Of a DNA stretch of 64,000 nt, positions 34,661 to 47,672 are shown one piece after another. The notes beneath the pieces were generated by a model. The model was not told the DNA's origin. It did not search any database and saw nothing but the letters and a program-made list of their open reading frames with translations. The stretch covers positions 1,302,001-1,366,000 of the forward strand of contig JAACJK010000002.1 in the NCBI GenBank assembly GCA_013368325.1. Reading direction: 5' to 3'. The number at the start of each line of letters is the position of its first letter. The first letter of the stretch is position 1. The position numbers and the translations under genes are program-made. The DNA is from Ephemerocybe angulata (Eukaryota; Basidiomycota; Agaricomycetes; Agaricales; Psathyrellaceae).

Positions 34661-35450
34661 TCAGCCTGCACGAATAGCGCGGTCAACTATACCGGTGCTC
34701 ATGGGCTGGTAGGGCGAAAGCCTCCGACGAAAGGCTGATTTTGGCCTGAAATTGCGGTCTGTAAAGGTTCCAGTCAGATTGTCGGAGTTGTGGCCTGTGG
34801 GGCGGAGCCGACGTCTGCTCACCGAGTTATGAATGGGTGCAGGCGGTTGAACAGGCTGCATACATCACGTCATAAGCTCGTCGTAGGATGTGCCGATTTC
34901 TATTAACTTACATTTGCATTTGTTCTTGTCGTGTCGTTGGTGTCGTTGGGCTCGTACAGAGGGAGTGGCTCGTCTTCCGGCCTTAGCTTTCCCCCATACG
35001 CTGGTCCGGCCGAATGCGCCTGTACGGAGTACTGCTGAGCGGGGTATGTCTGCGGGGACTGATACTTCTGCATAGGAGGACCTCCGTCGATGATCAAGGG
35101 AGCCCCTGGGGCGTAGTTCTGCTGTTGAAGAGCGTAGTATGGCTTTTCACCAGCATGGGGCCGAGGAATGGCTGCGAGATTGTATCTCATGGCGCGCTTC
35201 CTTCTCCTACTGAGCATGCATAGAGCGCAAAGGAAGACTGTAAGAGCAAGGCCACCTGTGAACGATGATTTCGTAGGTTAGCATTGTGCCCCGCAATCCA
35301 TATTTTTAGTCACGTACCAACAACGCATCCTGCTATGATTCTCGCAGGGCTCGTGGTCCGCCTCCGATACGTTATTTGGGCACTACATGAGCCTGTGAGG
35401 AATAGGAGGGTAATGATCGTCTTCGAAAGTGTCGTAAATAGGTGCAGCAT
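34661..35450 (-). CDS. Small single-pass membrane protein
   Basis: Predicted 223-residue membrane protein. A hydrophobic N-terminus (TIITLLFLTGSCSA) looks like a signal peptide cut near residue 24; a short basic ectodomain follows, then one transmembrane helix at about 38-59 (IIAGCVVGGLALTVFLCAL) and a basic stop-transfer SRRRKR. The cytoplasmic tail is Pro/Gln/Tyr-rich. Exons on the minus strand are 35450-35318, 35255-34912 and 34855-34661 (672 nt), introns 62 and 56 nt, all with GT-AG ends. Many basidiomycete genes of this shape are uncharacterised. No enzymatic motif is visible. The last exon is the least certain because the preceding frame would also end soon after the donor. Confidence 0.72.
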
Positions 35451-38423
35451 GGTGGGTAATGAAAGGTCTGGGTTTTGCCTTGTGTCCCAAGCGTTTCCTC
35501 ATTGCATTGCATATGATGTCACGTTTCCCACGATATCGGCATGTCCGGCGGCTTATCCCTAACGGGCCTGCCCAGGCCTATAATTTGACCAAGCGCCAAG
35601 GAGGCTGTGTTGGCGCTTGAAAACCGTCTTGGCGTGGTCAAGGGCTCATGAACAAGATCTAGTTCGTATCCAATGGTGCCAGAGTGCTACACGGAACATT
35701 GTGAATGCAGGAATACGCCCACCCTTGGGGTATACATTATCCTGGACTGATGGGCGCCTCTTGCGAGCTCTCGCATCAAGCACTCGATATCATTCCATTC
35801 ACCCAGAGCATTCATGGCCTACCCACTGAGTGAAAAATGGCGAAGTGCATGTGAATCGAGCAGTAAAAGGAGCAACTGTGCCCCTAACCGTTATAATCCT
35901 CGAACACCAGGTAAGCGATATTTCGACATCAAGCCAACTCATTTCCGTTCGCGTGGGGACTCTGGTCGTAATCTATTCAAAGCAAGATCTCCTTCTGACC
36001 CATAGCCTGAGCGCTCTTTCGGTCAGCCGTGCGATGGGGAGGTCTGGATCTTTGACGGACAATTCTCATGTTATGAGATGTTACGTAGATTGATTTCGAA
36101 GGGAAACGTTGGAGGACCGCAGTCGCGATAACCTGCGTCGAGCTACAGAAGCAAGCTTCTCCCGTGTAGCCATCGGACTACGACGTGGCTAAGGCGGGGT
36201 AGTACGCATGCAGCCACATGATAAGGCTTCTGTAAGGATCGATATCGTGAACACGAGTCCTTCGAACAACGTGTAGGGATTGGGGGTCGTAACTCATTCA
36301 ATGTGCACTTGCTGAGCTGGAAGACAGGATGGGAAGATCCATCGCCCGTTAATGCTGACAGCTCTGTATTCGGAAATATTGAAACAGAGTCCTCAGCGAT
36401 CCAGCTTCCTGGGGTAAATTTGCTCCATTCATTCGTGCAAACATGTTAGACCGAGGTCAATTTCTCCTTCGCCATCACTGGCGCAGGCTATTGGGCCGTC
36501 CAGCCTCATTGTCGTGGTGCGCAAGTGCAAGTGAACTTCTGCGAGAAACCATCTGGTCGATCATGTGGCGTGCTTAATACGACCCATCCTTGGATTCGGT
36601 GGAGGCGGGGAATCCAGTTCACCTTCGATCTTACCGTGCGACCAGCCCTTCTATGTCATTTATCTCCCATGCTTGTCGCTGCGAAATGGTCACCTGTATA
36701 TGCTGCTGGCTGCACGGATCTCACAGCTCTTCGTGTTCCCCGCCCCCTGGGTTCGACGGCGTATTTTATTCAGTTTGTCATCCGCAACGCTGTAATGTAT
36801 TCTTAGACCTGCTTCCGTCATGCTAAGAATAGACCTATACCTGGGGAAGAACGCACGGCTGAGACAGAAGCCGTGTGACGATCATTGCACGCGGTCGTGC
36901 AAACCGAACATTAGGACGAATAAAACAACCGGATGTGCAGCAAGGCTACCTTATACAGAGAGGATTTTGCGAATGGTCTCCAGTTCTCCCACACACCTCA
37001 TGCCCTGGTTCTTGGCTCATGTTCAATTTCGAAAGGTTGTGGCCAGATAGACCCGGGCACGATAGTAAATATAGCGCCGATTAAACACCATCAGCCACCC
37101 ACTTTCGTACCTTAAATCACGCGTTTAATTAGAAGGATCGAGTGCTGGAAACGGCAGAGATAACCCGTCGCTCTGATTGGCGGCTGCCTGGAAGCATCGC
37201 TGGTCTCGTGAGGACAGAGAACATTGTGGGTATTAAACACGGAGAGGTCACACCGGCTTGCATGCCCAGACTAACTTGGCGTTGGAATTGCTGTTAGAAG
37301 CTACGGCGAGTTTCAATGGGTTTTGAATCTTTCATTGAGCAGTTGTAGGGCTCCCCACGAGAAGAAGGTCGAGCGCCCTGATGTCTCCGGTAATCTACTC
37401 TTGACCCGCCCTCCGGACTTCACGTATCAGTCGTGGGGGTTCAATGTAGTACAAGGTCGTTCGCCGCCTCACTCATCATTGATTTTCGTTCTCAAGGAAG
37501 TATTTTCATGTACGTTAGGTCTAGTCCCTTTGTTATCTCCCTTGAGTCCGAGGAGAACCGACATCTGCAAAAGAGAGATTGGTCATTGGGATTGAGGTTA
37601 CGCCTTTTTCAACTAAGATTCGTTCGGCGACATTCGCGGGCTTCAATATTTCGGATCCAGAACCGATATAGCTGACTGTACATCCGGAGACGTCGCGTCT
37701 AAGCACCTCTGTCCTTCTTTCAGTCTGATATTAAGTACTCAAAGGACGACTGGCTCTGCAGCTCGCGCCCAAACGCGAGACGCAGGCTTCGGGGTGCGCC
37801 CATCACCTGAATGACCTCGAGGCTCGCAGTTTACCAGGGCTTTGGCCAAGCACACGATATGACAATCGGTGGCTTCTGGGGGTTATCATACAAAGAACTT
37901 GCTTCGAGAAGGAGCTCTACGGATCTATAGGTGGGTCTCCAGATATGTAACCTGCCAATAATTTGCCGGGAGGTATCTGTATCTGGACAGGAGGCGTTGT
38001 GCTATCAGCAAGTTGGAGCAGCACAACTGGACGGAAATTATTCTACGTGTGGATCTCTCGGGAGATGAGGGCGGGGGTACGACATAGAGTTGTAAATCTC
38101 GGATCCTCGGGACGTAATGTCAAGCTGTCAACTGAGTCGGCCTCACAAGTGCTCAATTTTCGTGTATCCGACTAAGTACTCGAACGTTGGCATACGGTCC
38201 GCCTTGACTGGAAACGATATACAGTGTTCTCCCGAGATCTGAGTTCTCAGCTATCGGACATCTTCGAGTCTTTTGCTATCTGAGGTGCTTGACAATGAGG
38301 GGGCTACGCTATCTCATCGTAACCTCTGCCGTTCACGGGCCATCAAGCCGGTCAGGCTCGGCACACTTGCCGAGCGTCCTCCCGCCTCTGCAGATATCCG
38401 CCATGCAGCCCACCGCCCTGAGA
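35451..38423. other. Intergenic, about 3 kb without recognised genes
   Basis: Many ORFs of 60-95 codons in all frames, none with motif, signal peptide or intron support. No clear transposon remnant was recognised. It borders the left end of the giant element. Confidence 0.5.
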
Positions 38424-41400
38424 GTGATCGGCTGGCCGCTCTAACCCCCCGCGGCTGACCGCTCCAAACACGTGCCTGTGGGAACAGCTGACGTCGGCTC
38501 CCCTGTGCCCTGGACCTGTGTTCAAGAGCCTCCACAGATGCTTCCCAATTGGAGAGCACAGGGTGAGTTGAGGGTTGGGACTGTCTCAGGAGCATGGCTA
38601 CTGCGATACTGACGGTGTCTGCTACCCGTACCTCGGCACTGCAGAAGCCCAGCTTGTATTTACGTTTGGAATAGGCCTAAGCAAAATTCTTTCACTCTAC
38701 AGTTCAATGCCCTACTGCCACCACCGAACTCGGATCCGAGGGTGACATGCGCAACAACCTCTCGAAGCTTGGGCCCTGTGTATGCCAGGACATGGCACCC
38801 ATCGCGATATCATTGTCCGCCAAAGCACAGAAAGCAGAGGGCCGTCCCCAGCGCTCAGGCTGGGTGGCGATGATTCAGTCGTTTGCCGGTTGGCTCTTGG
38901 GATGGAGACCCCCAGAAATGTACGCTGCGATACCAACCGCCTCTCCTCCTAATTGACGCGTCGCACAAATCAGCGTAGATACGAGATTCGCGGCCGCCCC
39001 GGTGGCCCTGCGGATCGATACGAATGTGGGGGCCGGCAGGCTGGGTCTTGGATTCAAGAGCCAGAGTTGTGTTGGGGCCTTGGACCCAAGAGCATGTCGG
39101 GGACCGACCTCACGATGGCTGGGCGAAGCGTATGCCTGAAGATAGACCTCGTCGTCACCGCATTGCACACTCAAGCGTGGATAGCAGAGCGAAGATCCGG
39201 GCGCTTAAACTGGGGAGTGAGGAAGCAATCGGGTACGAGTTCGCTCTTGGGATAGAGACCCCCGGAAAGGTGCGATAGGACACCTCTGCTCCCTCACCTC
39301 TCAATTAACGCCGTCCGCATACTTAGCACAAGGCCACATTTTACAGCCTCCCAGGCGTCCCTGTCGACCGATAAGAACGAGGGGCGCTGGCGGGGTGGGT
39401 CTTGGTTTCAAGAGCCAGACTCATCCATGGGCCTCGGATTGGAGGGCGAGACGGAGACCGACCCCTCGATACCTGGGCTTCATTTACCTGGGGACACGGT
39501 CCACAATGCGACGACATCGTTGACGCAGGCGCAGGCGACACAGCGGCGTTCCCGGCGCTTAATCAGCGCGCCCGAGGATTCCGTCGGGCGTGATAGGCTC
39601 TTGGGTTGGAGACTCCCAGACAGGTACGTTGTGATATCCCGCCTGGCTCTGCACCGCATTGACGGGCCCCACGAATCAACGTAGACGTCTGATCCTCAGC
39701 CGCCCCAGGGTCCCTGCCGACCGATATGAACGAGGGGCGCTGGCGGGGTGGGTCTTGGTTTCAAGAGCCAGACTCATCCATGGGTCTCGGATTGGAGGGC
39801 GAGACGGAGACCGACCCCTCGATACCTGGGCTTCATTTACCTGGGGACACGGTCCGCAATGCAACGACATCGTTGACACTGGCGCTGGCGACACAGCGGC
39901 GTTCCCGGCGCTTAATCAGCGCGCCCGAGGATTCCATTGGGCGTGATAGGCTCTTGGGTTGGAGACTCCCAGACAGGTATGTTGCGATACCCCGCCTGGC
40001 TCTGCTCCGCATTGACGGGCCCCACGAATCAGCGTAGATGACCGATTCTCAGCCGCCCCGGGGTCCCTGTCGACCGATATGAACCAGGGGCGCTGGCGGG
40101 GTGGGTCTTGGTTTCAAGAGCCAGACTCATCCATGGGTCTCGGATTGGAGGGCGAGACGGAGACCGACCCCTCGATACCTGGGCTTCATTTACCTGGGGA
40201 CACGGTCCGCAATGCGACGACATCGTTGACGCAGGCGCAGGCGACACAGCGGCGTTCCCGGCGCTTAATCAGCGCGCCCGAGGATTCCGTCGGGCGTGAT
40301 AGGCTCTTGGGTTGGAGACTCCCAGACAGGTGCGTTGTGATACCCCGCCTGGCTCTGCACCCCATTGACGGGCCCCACGAATCAGCTTAGATGACCGACT
40401 CCCAGCCGCCCCAGGGTCCCTGCCGACCGATATGAACGAGGGGCGCTGGCGGGGTGGGTCTTGGTTTCAAGAGCCAGACTCATCCATGGGCCTCGGATTG
40501 GAGGGCGAGACGGGACCCTGGGCCTTGGCTTCAAGTGCCAGACTCATACATGGGTCTTGGATTGCAGGGCGAACCAGGACCCGACCTCTCGATACCTGGG
40601 CGCCATTTACGCGTCACCAATAGCGCCCACCAAAGTGCAGACAACAGAGCACCGTCCCCAGCGCTCAGGCCGTGCTTCGATGATTCAGTCGGTTGCCGGA
40701 TGGCTCGAGACCCCCAGAAATGTATGCTTCGATCCCCCGCCTGGCTCTCCACCGAATTGACAACATCCACCAATCAATATAGATACATGACCCGCAGCCG
40801 CCCAGGCATCCCTTCCGATCGATAAGAACGAGGGGACCGGCAGGCTGGGGCTTGGCCTCAAGAGCCAGACTCCCATTGGGGTCTTAGACCCAAGGGCAAG
40901 ACGGGGATCGATCTCTCGATGCCTGGGCGCACTGTATGGTAGGGGATAACCCTGATCCGCACAGCAATGCTCACTCAAGTGCGGACGACAGCGCGATGAT
41001 CCCGGCGCTTAAACCGGGGGTGATGATGCAACCAGCCACGGGTCCGCACCCAGGATGGAGACCCCCAGAAGGGTAAGTTTCGAAATCCCTTCTCTTTCAC
41101 CTCCTCATTGATGCCCCCGCCAACGCAGTATAGGATCCAATCTTGCACGCTTCCCGATCTCCCTACCGAGTGATGTGGACAAGGGGGCCAGTGGGTCGGG
41201 TCTTGGCCCCAAGAGCCGGACTAGTGTTGGGGTCTAGGATCCGAGGGTGACATCCGGAAGGACCTCTAGATGCCTGTGCGCACTCTATGTCAGGGAACAG
41301 CGCTCACCTCCATAGCATCGTTCACCGAATTGCGGATGACAGACCGTCGTCCCCGGCGCTTAAACTGGGCGGTGAGAATGTAGTCCAGTTCGCACTCAGG

Positions 41401-41680
41401 ATGGAGACCCCAAGAAGGGTGAGTTACGACACACTTGCTGTCTCACCTCATCATTGACGCATCGTCCAATTCCTCAAATAATCCACATATCAAGCCTCCC
41501 AGGCCTCTGTATGTAAGAGGAGAATAACCGGCTGCCCCTTGGCTTCAAGAGCCAGATATATCTGTGGGTCTCGGATCTGAGGGCGGATGTATTTCTCAAA
41601 TCAATTCCCGCTGAGCGAGGCTCTTCGGGTTGAGACCCGCAGAAAGGTGCGTTACTATATGACTATGACCGTCTTCCCAA
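38424..41680 (+). repeat. Left arm: terminal inverted repeat plus 353-bp tandem array
   Basis: After about 290 bp of unique terminal sequence, diverged units repeat. The best conserved are spaced 353 bp (TCATCCATGGG near 39424, 39777, 40130 and 40483). Each core unit holds GGCGCTTAATCAGCGCG, a short dyad, and a GAGACTCCCAGACAGGT-like segment. Units become more diverged toward both edges (for example near 41053, 41400 and 41630). ORFs of 60-100 codons here arise only from the repeated stop-poor sequence. Confidence 0.9.
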
Positions 41681-41849
41681 CCCATGTCTCACGCGATGCA
41701 TTGTGACCATCATACCTGGCCACCTCACAGGTGTCCCCTTGGTGAATTGTGGAAGCCATGAAGCCTGATGGCGAACCAAGCTTGGATACAAGATCCAGAA
41801 TCTTGGAGTCTTTCAATTTGCGAGGATAGATAGAAGATCTCTAGAATCA

Positions 41850-44375
41850 TTACATGCCATAGGTCTGTGCACTAATTACAGCGTCCATACGACGTAATTT
41901 AAGTCTGTTCCAAACCGAAAGAAAAACCTTCGTATAGATAATAGCCCTCTCCTGCCCCATGTAACTGACCGACTTCCGAATCCGGCGCAGTGCACCATTT
42001 CCACACTCTGCTGCACTCGAATTGATTGACGACAGACGGGGGTTGATATTTGAGTACTCCGAGAGAAATGCTGCTGGGCTACACTTGCTGTGCCCAGTTG
42101 CATGAAAATGGTCGATAGCGAAGTGTGTGTTCCCAAAGAACTGCGGTTCACGGAGCATGCAATAAGGGCCGAGGGCACAGGCAAAGTCGTAGATAACGCG
42201 TTTTGGAGCAACGGGCCACCGGGTGACCATCGCAGAGAAGACGTCATCTCGCCCTTCACTGAACGGGATACAATGAAACCCATAGCAAATGCTATGGGTG
42301 CACCAGCACACCATAATACCTCCTGTTAAGCGTCGCTCGCCATACTGGGAGTAGTACTTTCCGCATCTATCCCCTCTTTTACCAGCTGCCTCCTGAAGTT
42401 TCTCCTCCTGCTTCAGATAGCTTGAGTTCTCCAGGAAGGGATAGGTGGGGCGGTGGCGTATGGCACGGAGGCTATAAAAGCACCCAGTCTAATGTAACAC
42501 ATTATTAAAGATCGTAAAGGCAGGAAAATAATTCAGACATACCTTCCTCCAGTCGTCGATATCATATGGGATGCTCCCCTCCCTGGCGAGTTCTAGGGGT
42601 CCTTCACTAATCATACTCTTAAGAAGAAGACGCGTCTCTTTCTCAACCCAACGTAGCACCACAACAAGGAGAGGCTGCAGGGTATGGTCGGTCTCCTTGG
42701 ATTCAAAGACCTTGTACATTGCAGGTACACCAATTAACAAGTCAATCCTCTCCCTGCATGGATCCTTGAGGAAGGCCACAACGTCCATCCATGACGCGTA
42801 GTTGACTAGCTGCAGAACCGACTCTTCGGCAGCAATCTGTGGATTCAAATGTTTCGATGAGGCGTGTAATCGAAGGAAGGAGATGTGAGGCATACCTGCA
42901 AGAAGAAATTCTTCCAAACCTTGGGACAGGTCCTTTCGATATACGCCTCCTCCCCCAGGAAATGCTTAAAGAGGAATGCTAGTTCTGGGCATCGTTCCTT
43001 AAGTGCGGAGGCGACAGATGGAAGTAGTTTAAGATGTTTCCCGACCAATCCCGCCTGTCGGAAAAGAGCCTTGGAAGGAGACGGAGAGGCCGACACCGGC
43101 TGTTTGCTCTTGGGACGAAGTGGGGTGCAGGGCTCGATGGGGTTGTGGGAAGTAGTCGCAAGCGGGAATGGACTCGGAGCTGGTAGCGGCGTCGCAGGCA
43201 GGGGTATGGGCGGAGAGAGGATACAATCTTGCGCCGGAGTCAGCGGTATCGGCACTCCCAAGGGCTCTGGAACAGGCGACCCCGACGGCGTGGCGTGATC
43301 GAGCGATTCAGGGTCCGGGATCCCCACCTGAGCGAATCCTTCATCTCTTGCAGTAGCCTTCAGGCCAGCCACCGATGGACCTGAGAGTGCATCTCTCACT
43401 GCTTTCCGCAGCGATCGGTCAGGCAGGAGCTGCTGTTTGGGTCGATATTTGATAGTCTTCCGTTCTTGCGACTCTGGATGTTTGAAAGTAGGCGGTCGAA
43501 GAGAGCTTGTAAGGTGTTCCTTCCCGAACGAGAGTGTTATTCCATCCCAGATAACCGTTTCGGGGGCTGGGCCGCACGTAGTGCATGCCATATCCTCGTC
43601 GAATTTCTGCAGATACGCAAAAGAGAACCAGACTGCTCGAAAGAGATCGGGGCCCATGAACCTGGTGTTGTAATTGTCGTACCTCCGAGACAGTTGGATC
43701 GTCCAGGCAATGAAGGGTGTTTCGGATGACGTATAGGCGCTGGTGTACTCGTTCAAAAGTTCGTGCGTGACGAGGACAGAATTGTTGTAGTTGAAAACTT
43801 CGTAGTGCCGAAGATCGGGGCCAATCCATCGTGCATTCTTAGACGGGCATTGAGGACACTTCTGCATCTGGACCTGGACTTCGTACAGGGATGTCAAAGT
43901 GTATAGCTTGGCGGGACGGTATTCAGCAAGTTGATTCCTATCGAAGAAGGTCCTCCCGTTCGAACACAAGCAACAGGAATCTCCCTCTTGGAGGGAGAAT
44001 CGGATTTGTCCTGTAGCTGGATCAAGGGTATATGGGAGAACGTGGTACATGGTGACATCGGTGGATAACCTGGTCCATTTCGGCGGATGGACAGGTAAGT
44101 ACGAGACTGTAGATCCCGGACCCCGCTCTGAAAGATTTGATGAGTTATAAAGCTGGACCACACGGACGATAATACGCACCCATTGTACAAACGTCCTTAG
44201 CGGTCAATTCCTCGGCGAGATCCAAGCCTTCCAGGAGATCTCCAAACTCCTCCGGTAGGAGAGGAAGTGCTTCGGCGATGTGTGAGCAGGAGTCCAGGTT
44301 CGTGTCCTTGGAGCACTTCCAGATCCCCCCTGTGCGCGATGACCCCGTGTGACTGACTATTGCCCGCCCCTTCAA
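41850..44375 (-). CDS. KDZ-family transposase with cysteine clusters
   Basis: Transposase of 786 residues with the RNase H-fold KDZ core. Exons on the minus strand: 44375-44180, 44127-42896, 42836-42543, 42488-41850 (2361 nt, in frame; introns 52, 59, 54 nt). N-terminal cysteine clusters of the CxC type (CCLC near 112, CPQC near 154, CTTC near 247) probably bind zinc. The C-terminal third has hallmark KDZ motifs: CGKYYSQYGERRLTGG, WCTHSICYGFH, then IYDFACALGPYC, IDHFHATGHSKC and SSAAECGNGALRRIRKS. The Asp, Asp and Glu in the last three are the likely metal-binding triad (inference). A Pro/Ser-rich insert separates the halves. No stops or shifts, so it may be active. A TATAAAT on the minus strand about 120 bp upstream supports the start, but a further 5' exon is possible. 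Confidence 0.88.
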
Positions 44376-44696
44376 TGCTGACGACGACTTGGACTCAACC
44401 GAGAAAAGGCTGAGAAAAGAGACCGTAGAAAGCGGACGCTGAAAGAAGATCTTCGCTGCTGGAGGATCGTCTGTACATGGATGAATGAGTCCGATTTATA
44501 TCAAAGCAACTGAAGCAACCAACGCACCCATGCACAAGTTAGCCTCATTGCGCTCTGCCAACCCTGCATCGACGAAGTAACGCTGATGGATGCAGAGCAA
44601 TGCCCCGGTGGCTACTGGGCAACTACATCCACTTGTCACTTCGCCACCAATAATCTGGTATTGAAGATGGTGCCATGTATCCTGCGAAAGAACGCA

Positions 44697-45471
44697 TCAG
44701 GACCTGATTACACGAGCCTGACAGCCTGTGGGAGCTACCTTTGTTTGCCTCTTGACAACATCCCACCCTTGAACGACGAACAGCCGACCGTGGATGTGCT
44801 TGAAGCCTGCCACTCCGCTGCTCACAGCGCTAGCGAACACCTCGAGACTGTTTGCTTGAAGGGCCACCGATAAGCCGTCACCCCGCCCGGCGCCTTCCTC
44901 TGCATGACTCCCCATGGTGACATCGTCGTCGAAATCCAGGACATTCCCAATCCCACCTCCAGTCACGACGGAGGTCGGGTGTTGTGGAAGGTCCGTGGAT
45001 ATATCTGGCTGGCCATGAACTAGCTCTGAATTCGGGGTGCTTGAAGTTGTCGACAACTTGGCGCTCTTGACTTTGCGAAGTTTGGGCGCTTGTGCAATAA
45101 CCGCACTACTCTTTTTCGTGGACGGTAGCGACTCTACCCCAGCCTCTAGAGCAGATTCGATCAAAGAGGTGGGGTAAAAACCCTCTTCCGCATCGTCAGG
45201 ATCCCAGACCTTGCGCTTTCTTGAAGTCCTCCCGGATGCCTTCCCAGTCGCGAGAGTCGGCTTTGACGAAGCACCGGAGAGAACCATGGGAGGTGTAGGG
45301 CAATGAGACACTGAGGACTAGCGACGGGAAGATCTCATTGTCACGCAGCAGGAGATGTGGTAGAGGTTGTGATGGTGTCGGAGGGGCGGTGTCTCCCGAT
45401 GGCGACCAGGATCGAACTTGGATCGAACGCTGCTTTTGGGGCCGCGTAAGGAAGATGACACAACGCACCAT
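44697..45471 (-). CDS. Hypothetical serine/threonine-rich protein
   Basis: Two-exon model: 45471-45210 and 45145-44697, joined by a 64-nt intron in phase 1 (711 nt, 236 residues). The N-terminal half looks folded (LLRDNEIFPSLVLSVSLPYT, then CFVKADSRDWEGIREDFKKA), whereas the rest is Ser/Thr-rich and disordered with an acidic patch (DFDDD). Family not recognised. It lies 321 bp upstream of the KDZ transposase on the same strand and could be a separate cargo gene or a misjudged 5' part of that gene; its promoter side faces the plus-strand gene at 45590. Confidence 0.45.
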
Positions 45472-45589
45472 CGGCGTATTACGGGGCGGGCGTCCAATGA
45501 TTTCTATATTTCAAATAACCTGGAATTATCCTTTTGCTCTCGCCCACTCGATGACCACAGAGAGGAGAACCTCTCCTCGAAAGGCAGCC

Positions 45590-47484
45590 ATGCCCCCGTC
45601 CCAAAAGGCCAGTTAACTTCGCTGAGTATCGGATATTCGCCTAACGTCTTTCCCACCACAGTCGTCTGAGAAGAAGGCTCCCCCACCCAAGAGGAAGAAT
45701 AAGGAACCAATGAATCCACAGAGTTCAGCCCCCTCTAAAAAAAGGAAGGCTACGAGGGCTGATGCACCCGCGAGTGACTTTCACCCTGATTCCTAACACA
45801 CACTGACAGTATATCTCGGAACAGTCGTCAAACAGTGGGGCGGAAGCAGCTGCAAATCTGTCTTCGATGCCATATCCAACGAACAATATACATCAGTTTA
45901 CGGGTCCAGGATATCCTTCGCATATGCAAATGTACCCCCCAAGTTCGTTGGACCATCCAGAATAACCCGCATGCCTGAACTGAATTCTCTGTAGTGAACG
46001 GATACTTTCCACAGGGCGTTCCCTCGGTAAGTGGTCGACCCCGCGCAAAAGGGTGTTCAACAGGCTGACCATCCATCCCCTAGTCCTCCGGCCACGTTCA
46101 ACCCGGCCAAGATGTGTACTCAGCGAACCAATATCTGCCGCAGCAGGGTCAGCTTTCGGTACGTTGTTCAACCGCTGAGAATGCCTTCGATATACTAACC
46201 AACTATAGTCTGCTCCGAGCAATGCCCCCCATGGTGCTCCAATGGGTTACTACCACCCTCATGCTCATAGTGAGTGCGATGTCCGCGACTCGCCACGACT
46301 AGACACTAACCTTGCTCCTCAGTGATGAATCATCCCTTCAACGCTCCATGGATACACCAGCCGCCAACCCCTTCTAACCACGCCCAAGGGTCCCTTCAAA
46401 CTTACGCGCCAATGAATCGTTCTGCTCCGGTTCCAGTACCAGCCCCTGCGCCTCCTCCCTCCGCCGCCTTCGGTATTGACCCCTCTTTACTTGATGAAGA
46501 GCCGGTACCGGCGCCCGACACCTCCACCATTGTAAACCAAGCTGCGACCCAATCCCAGCAGGCGCAACCGGAGGATCAGGTTGCTCTCGAGGCAGATCCA
46601 GTCGCTCCTGGTGGGAATGATGACGGGAAGGTTGAAGGGAACAGCAACGAGGAGGAGAATGCCGGCAATCAAGAGGAGGCTAACGTGCAATCCGACGTCG
46701 AGGAGGGTCCAGAGGCGGACGAACAGGGGGCGGGGGCTGACCATCAAAAGGGCCCTACAATGGCCCCGATCCGCGGAAGGCATGTGTCAAGCGCTAATGC
46801 CCTCCATGGGTGGTTGGATGGCGTGGGCTGCGGTGATCACCCTGTAGGTAAGTCAAATGATCTGCTGTTTCTTCAACAATCTAATGGGTGTATTCTCACT
46901 AGAAATGCCTCGAATGCATGCCACCAAACCCGTCCTCACAGCTGCTGCTGCTACAAAGGCCTACAGAGGAATGGCCAACTCACTCATCTCGAAGGTACTC
47001 TCCTTTAGCTAAAGAGTCCCGAATCCCACTAATAAGCTGTCAGGCGGAGCACGTCGCCATTCGAACTGGGAGCTGGGTCTACGTGGCCATCCAACACCCA
47101 CGTTCCGGAACCTCCTTCTTGCATTATGGGTCCCGGAAGTTCCGTCGCGAATATCCTAAAGGCCTCGCCGACGTACACAAGGCCATGACTCACTTCATGA
47201 GTACCGTCGTCATTGGAAACACTCAAGTACGTACAGAACGGGTGGGAGAAGAGTTGAAGAAAAAGGACGCTGAAATAGAGGAAAAAAATGCCGAGCTGGC
47301 GAGACTAGGCGCAGAGGTAGAGCGATTGAGGAACCAAAATCCCAACCCTGCTGGACGTCCTATGCAAGAACTTGTCGCCTTGCTCTCATCGATCGAAAGC
47401 TCGAAAGAGCCTGTCTCTGCCAAAGCCCTCCTGGAAAGCATTAGCTCGGGCATCCCTCCCTCCAGAGGCGATCCCAGTAATTAG
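45590..47484 (+). CDS. Hypothetical disordered protein with C-terminal coiled coil
   Basis: Well supported from about 45850 on: exons 45850-45942, 45995-46026, 46084-46158, 46209-46269, 46323-46847, 46903-46994, 47044-47484, all with good splice ends and consistent composition. Two 5' exons (45590-45607 and 45662-45773) are tentative because joining them needs a GC donor and a rather long 76-nt intron; the full model gives 1449 nt, 482 residues. It begins with basic nuclear-localisation-like runs (PPKRKNKE, SKKRKATR), then a Tyr/Pro/Gln/His-rich stretch, an acidic Glu/Asn-rich region, a compact segment (ANALHGWLDGVGCGDHPV ... YGSRKFRREYPKGLADVHKA) and a Glu/Lys coiled coil (EELKKKDAEIEEKNAEL). 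Family not recognised; a nuclear role is suggested by composition only. Confidence 0.6.
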
Positions 47485-47672
47485 AATACAGTAGTTCAAC
47501 CTCAAGTCGACCACGACGCAGACAAATCTATCTATTAACCTGTTTCTGTTGTGTTGATTCAACCTTGGGCGAACCAAACACCGCATGCCTCGGACCGACC
47601 GGCGATGGCGCATCACGTCGGGTGTCTTCCACCGCCATTCTGACCATCCCCCACCTTTGGGACTCACTCCTC

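Noticed and set aside
39402..40623. Series of similar 60-120 codon ORFs
   Set aside because: Produced by the 353-bp repeats; they recur identically in the right arm and have no start context, introns or motifs.
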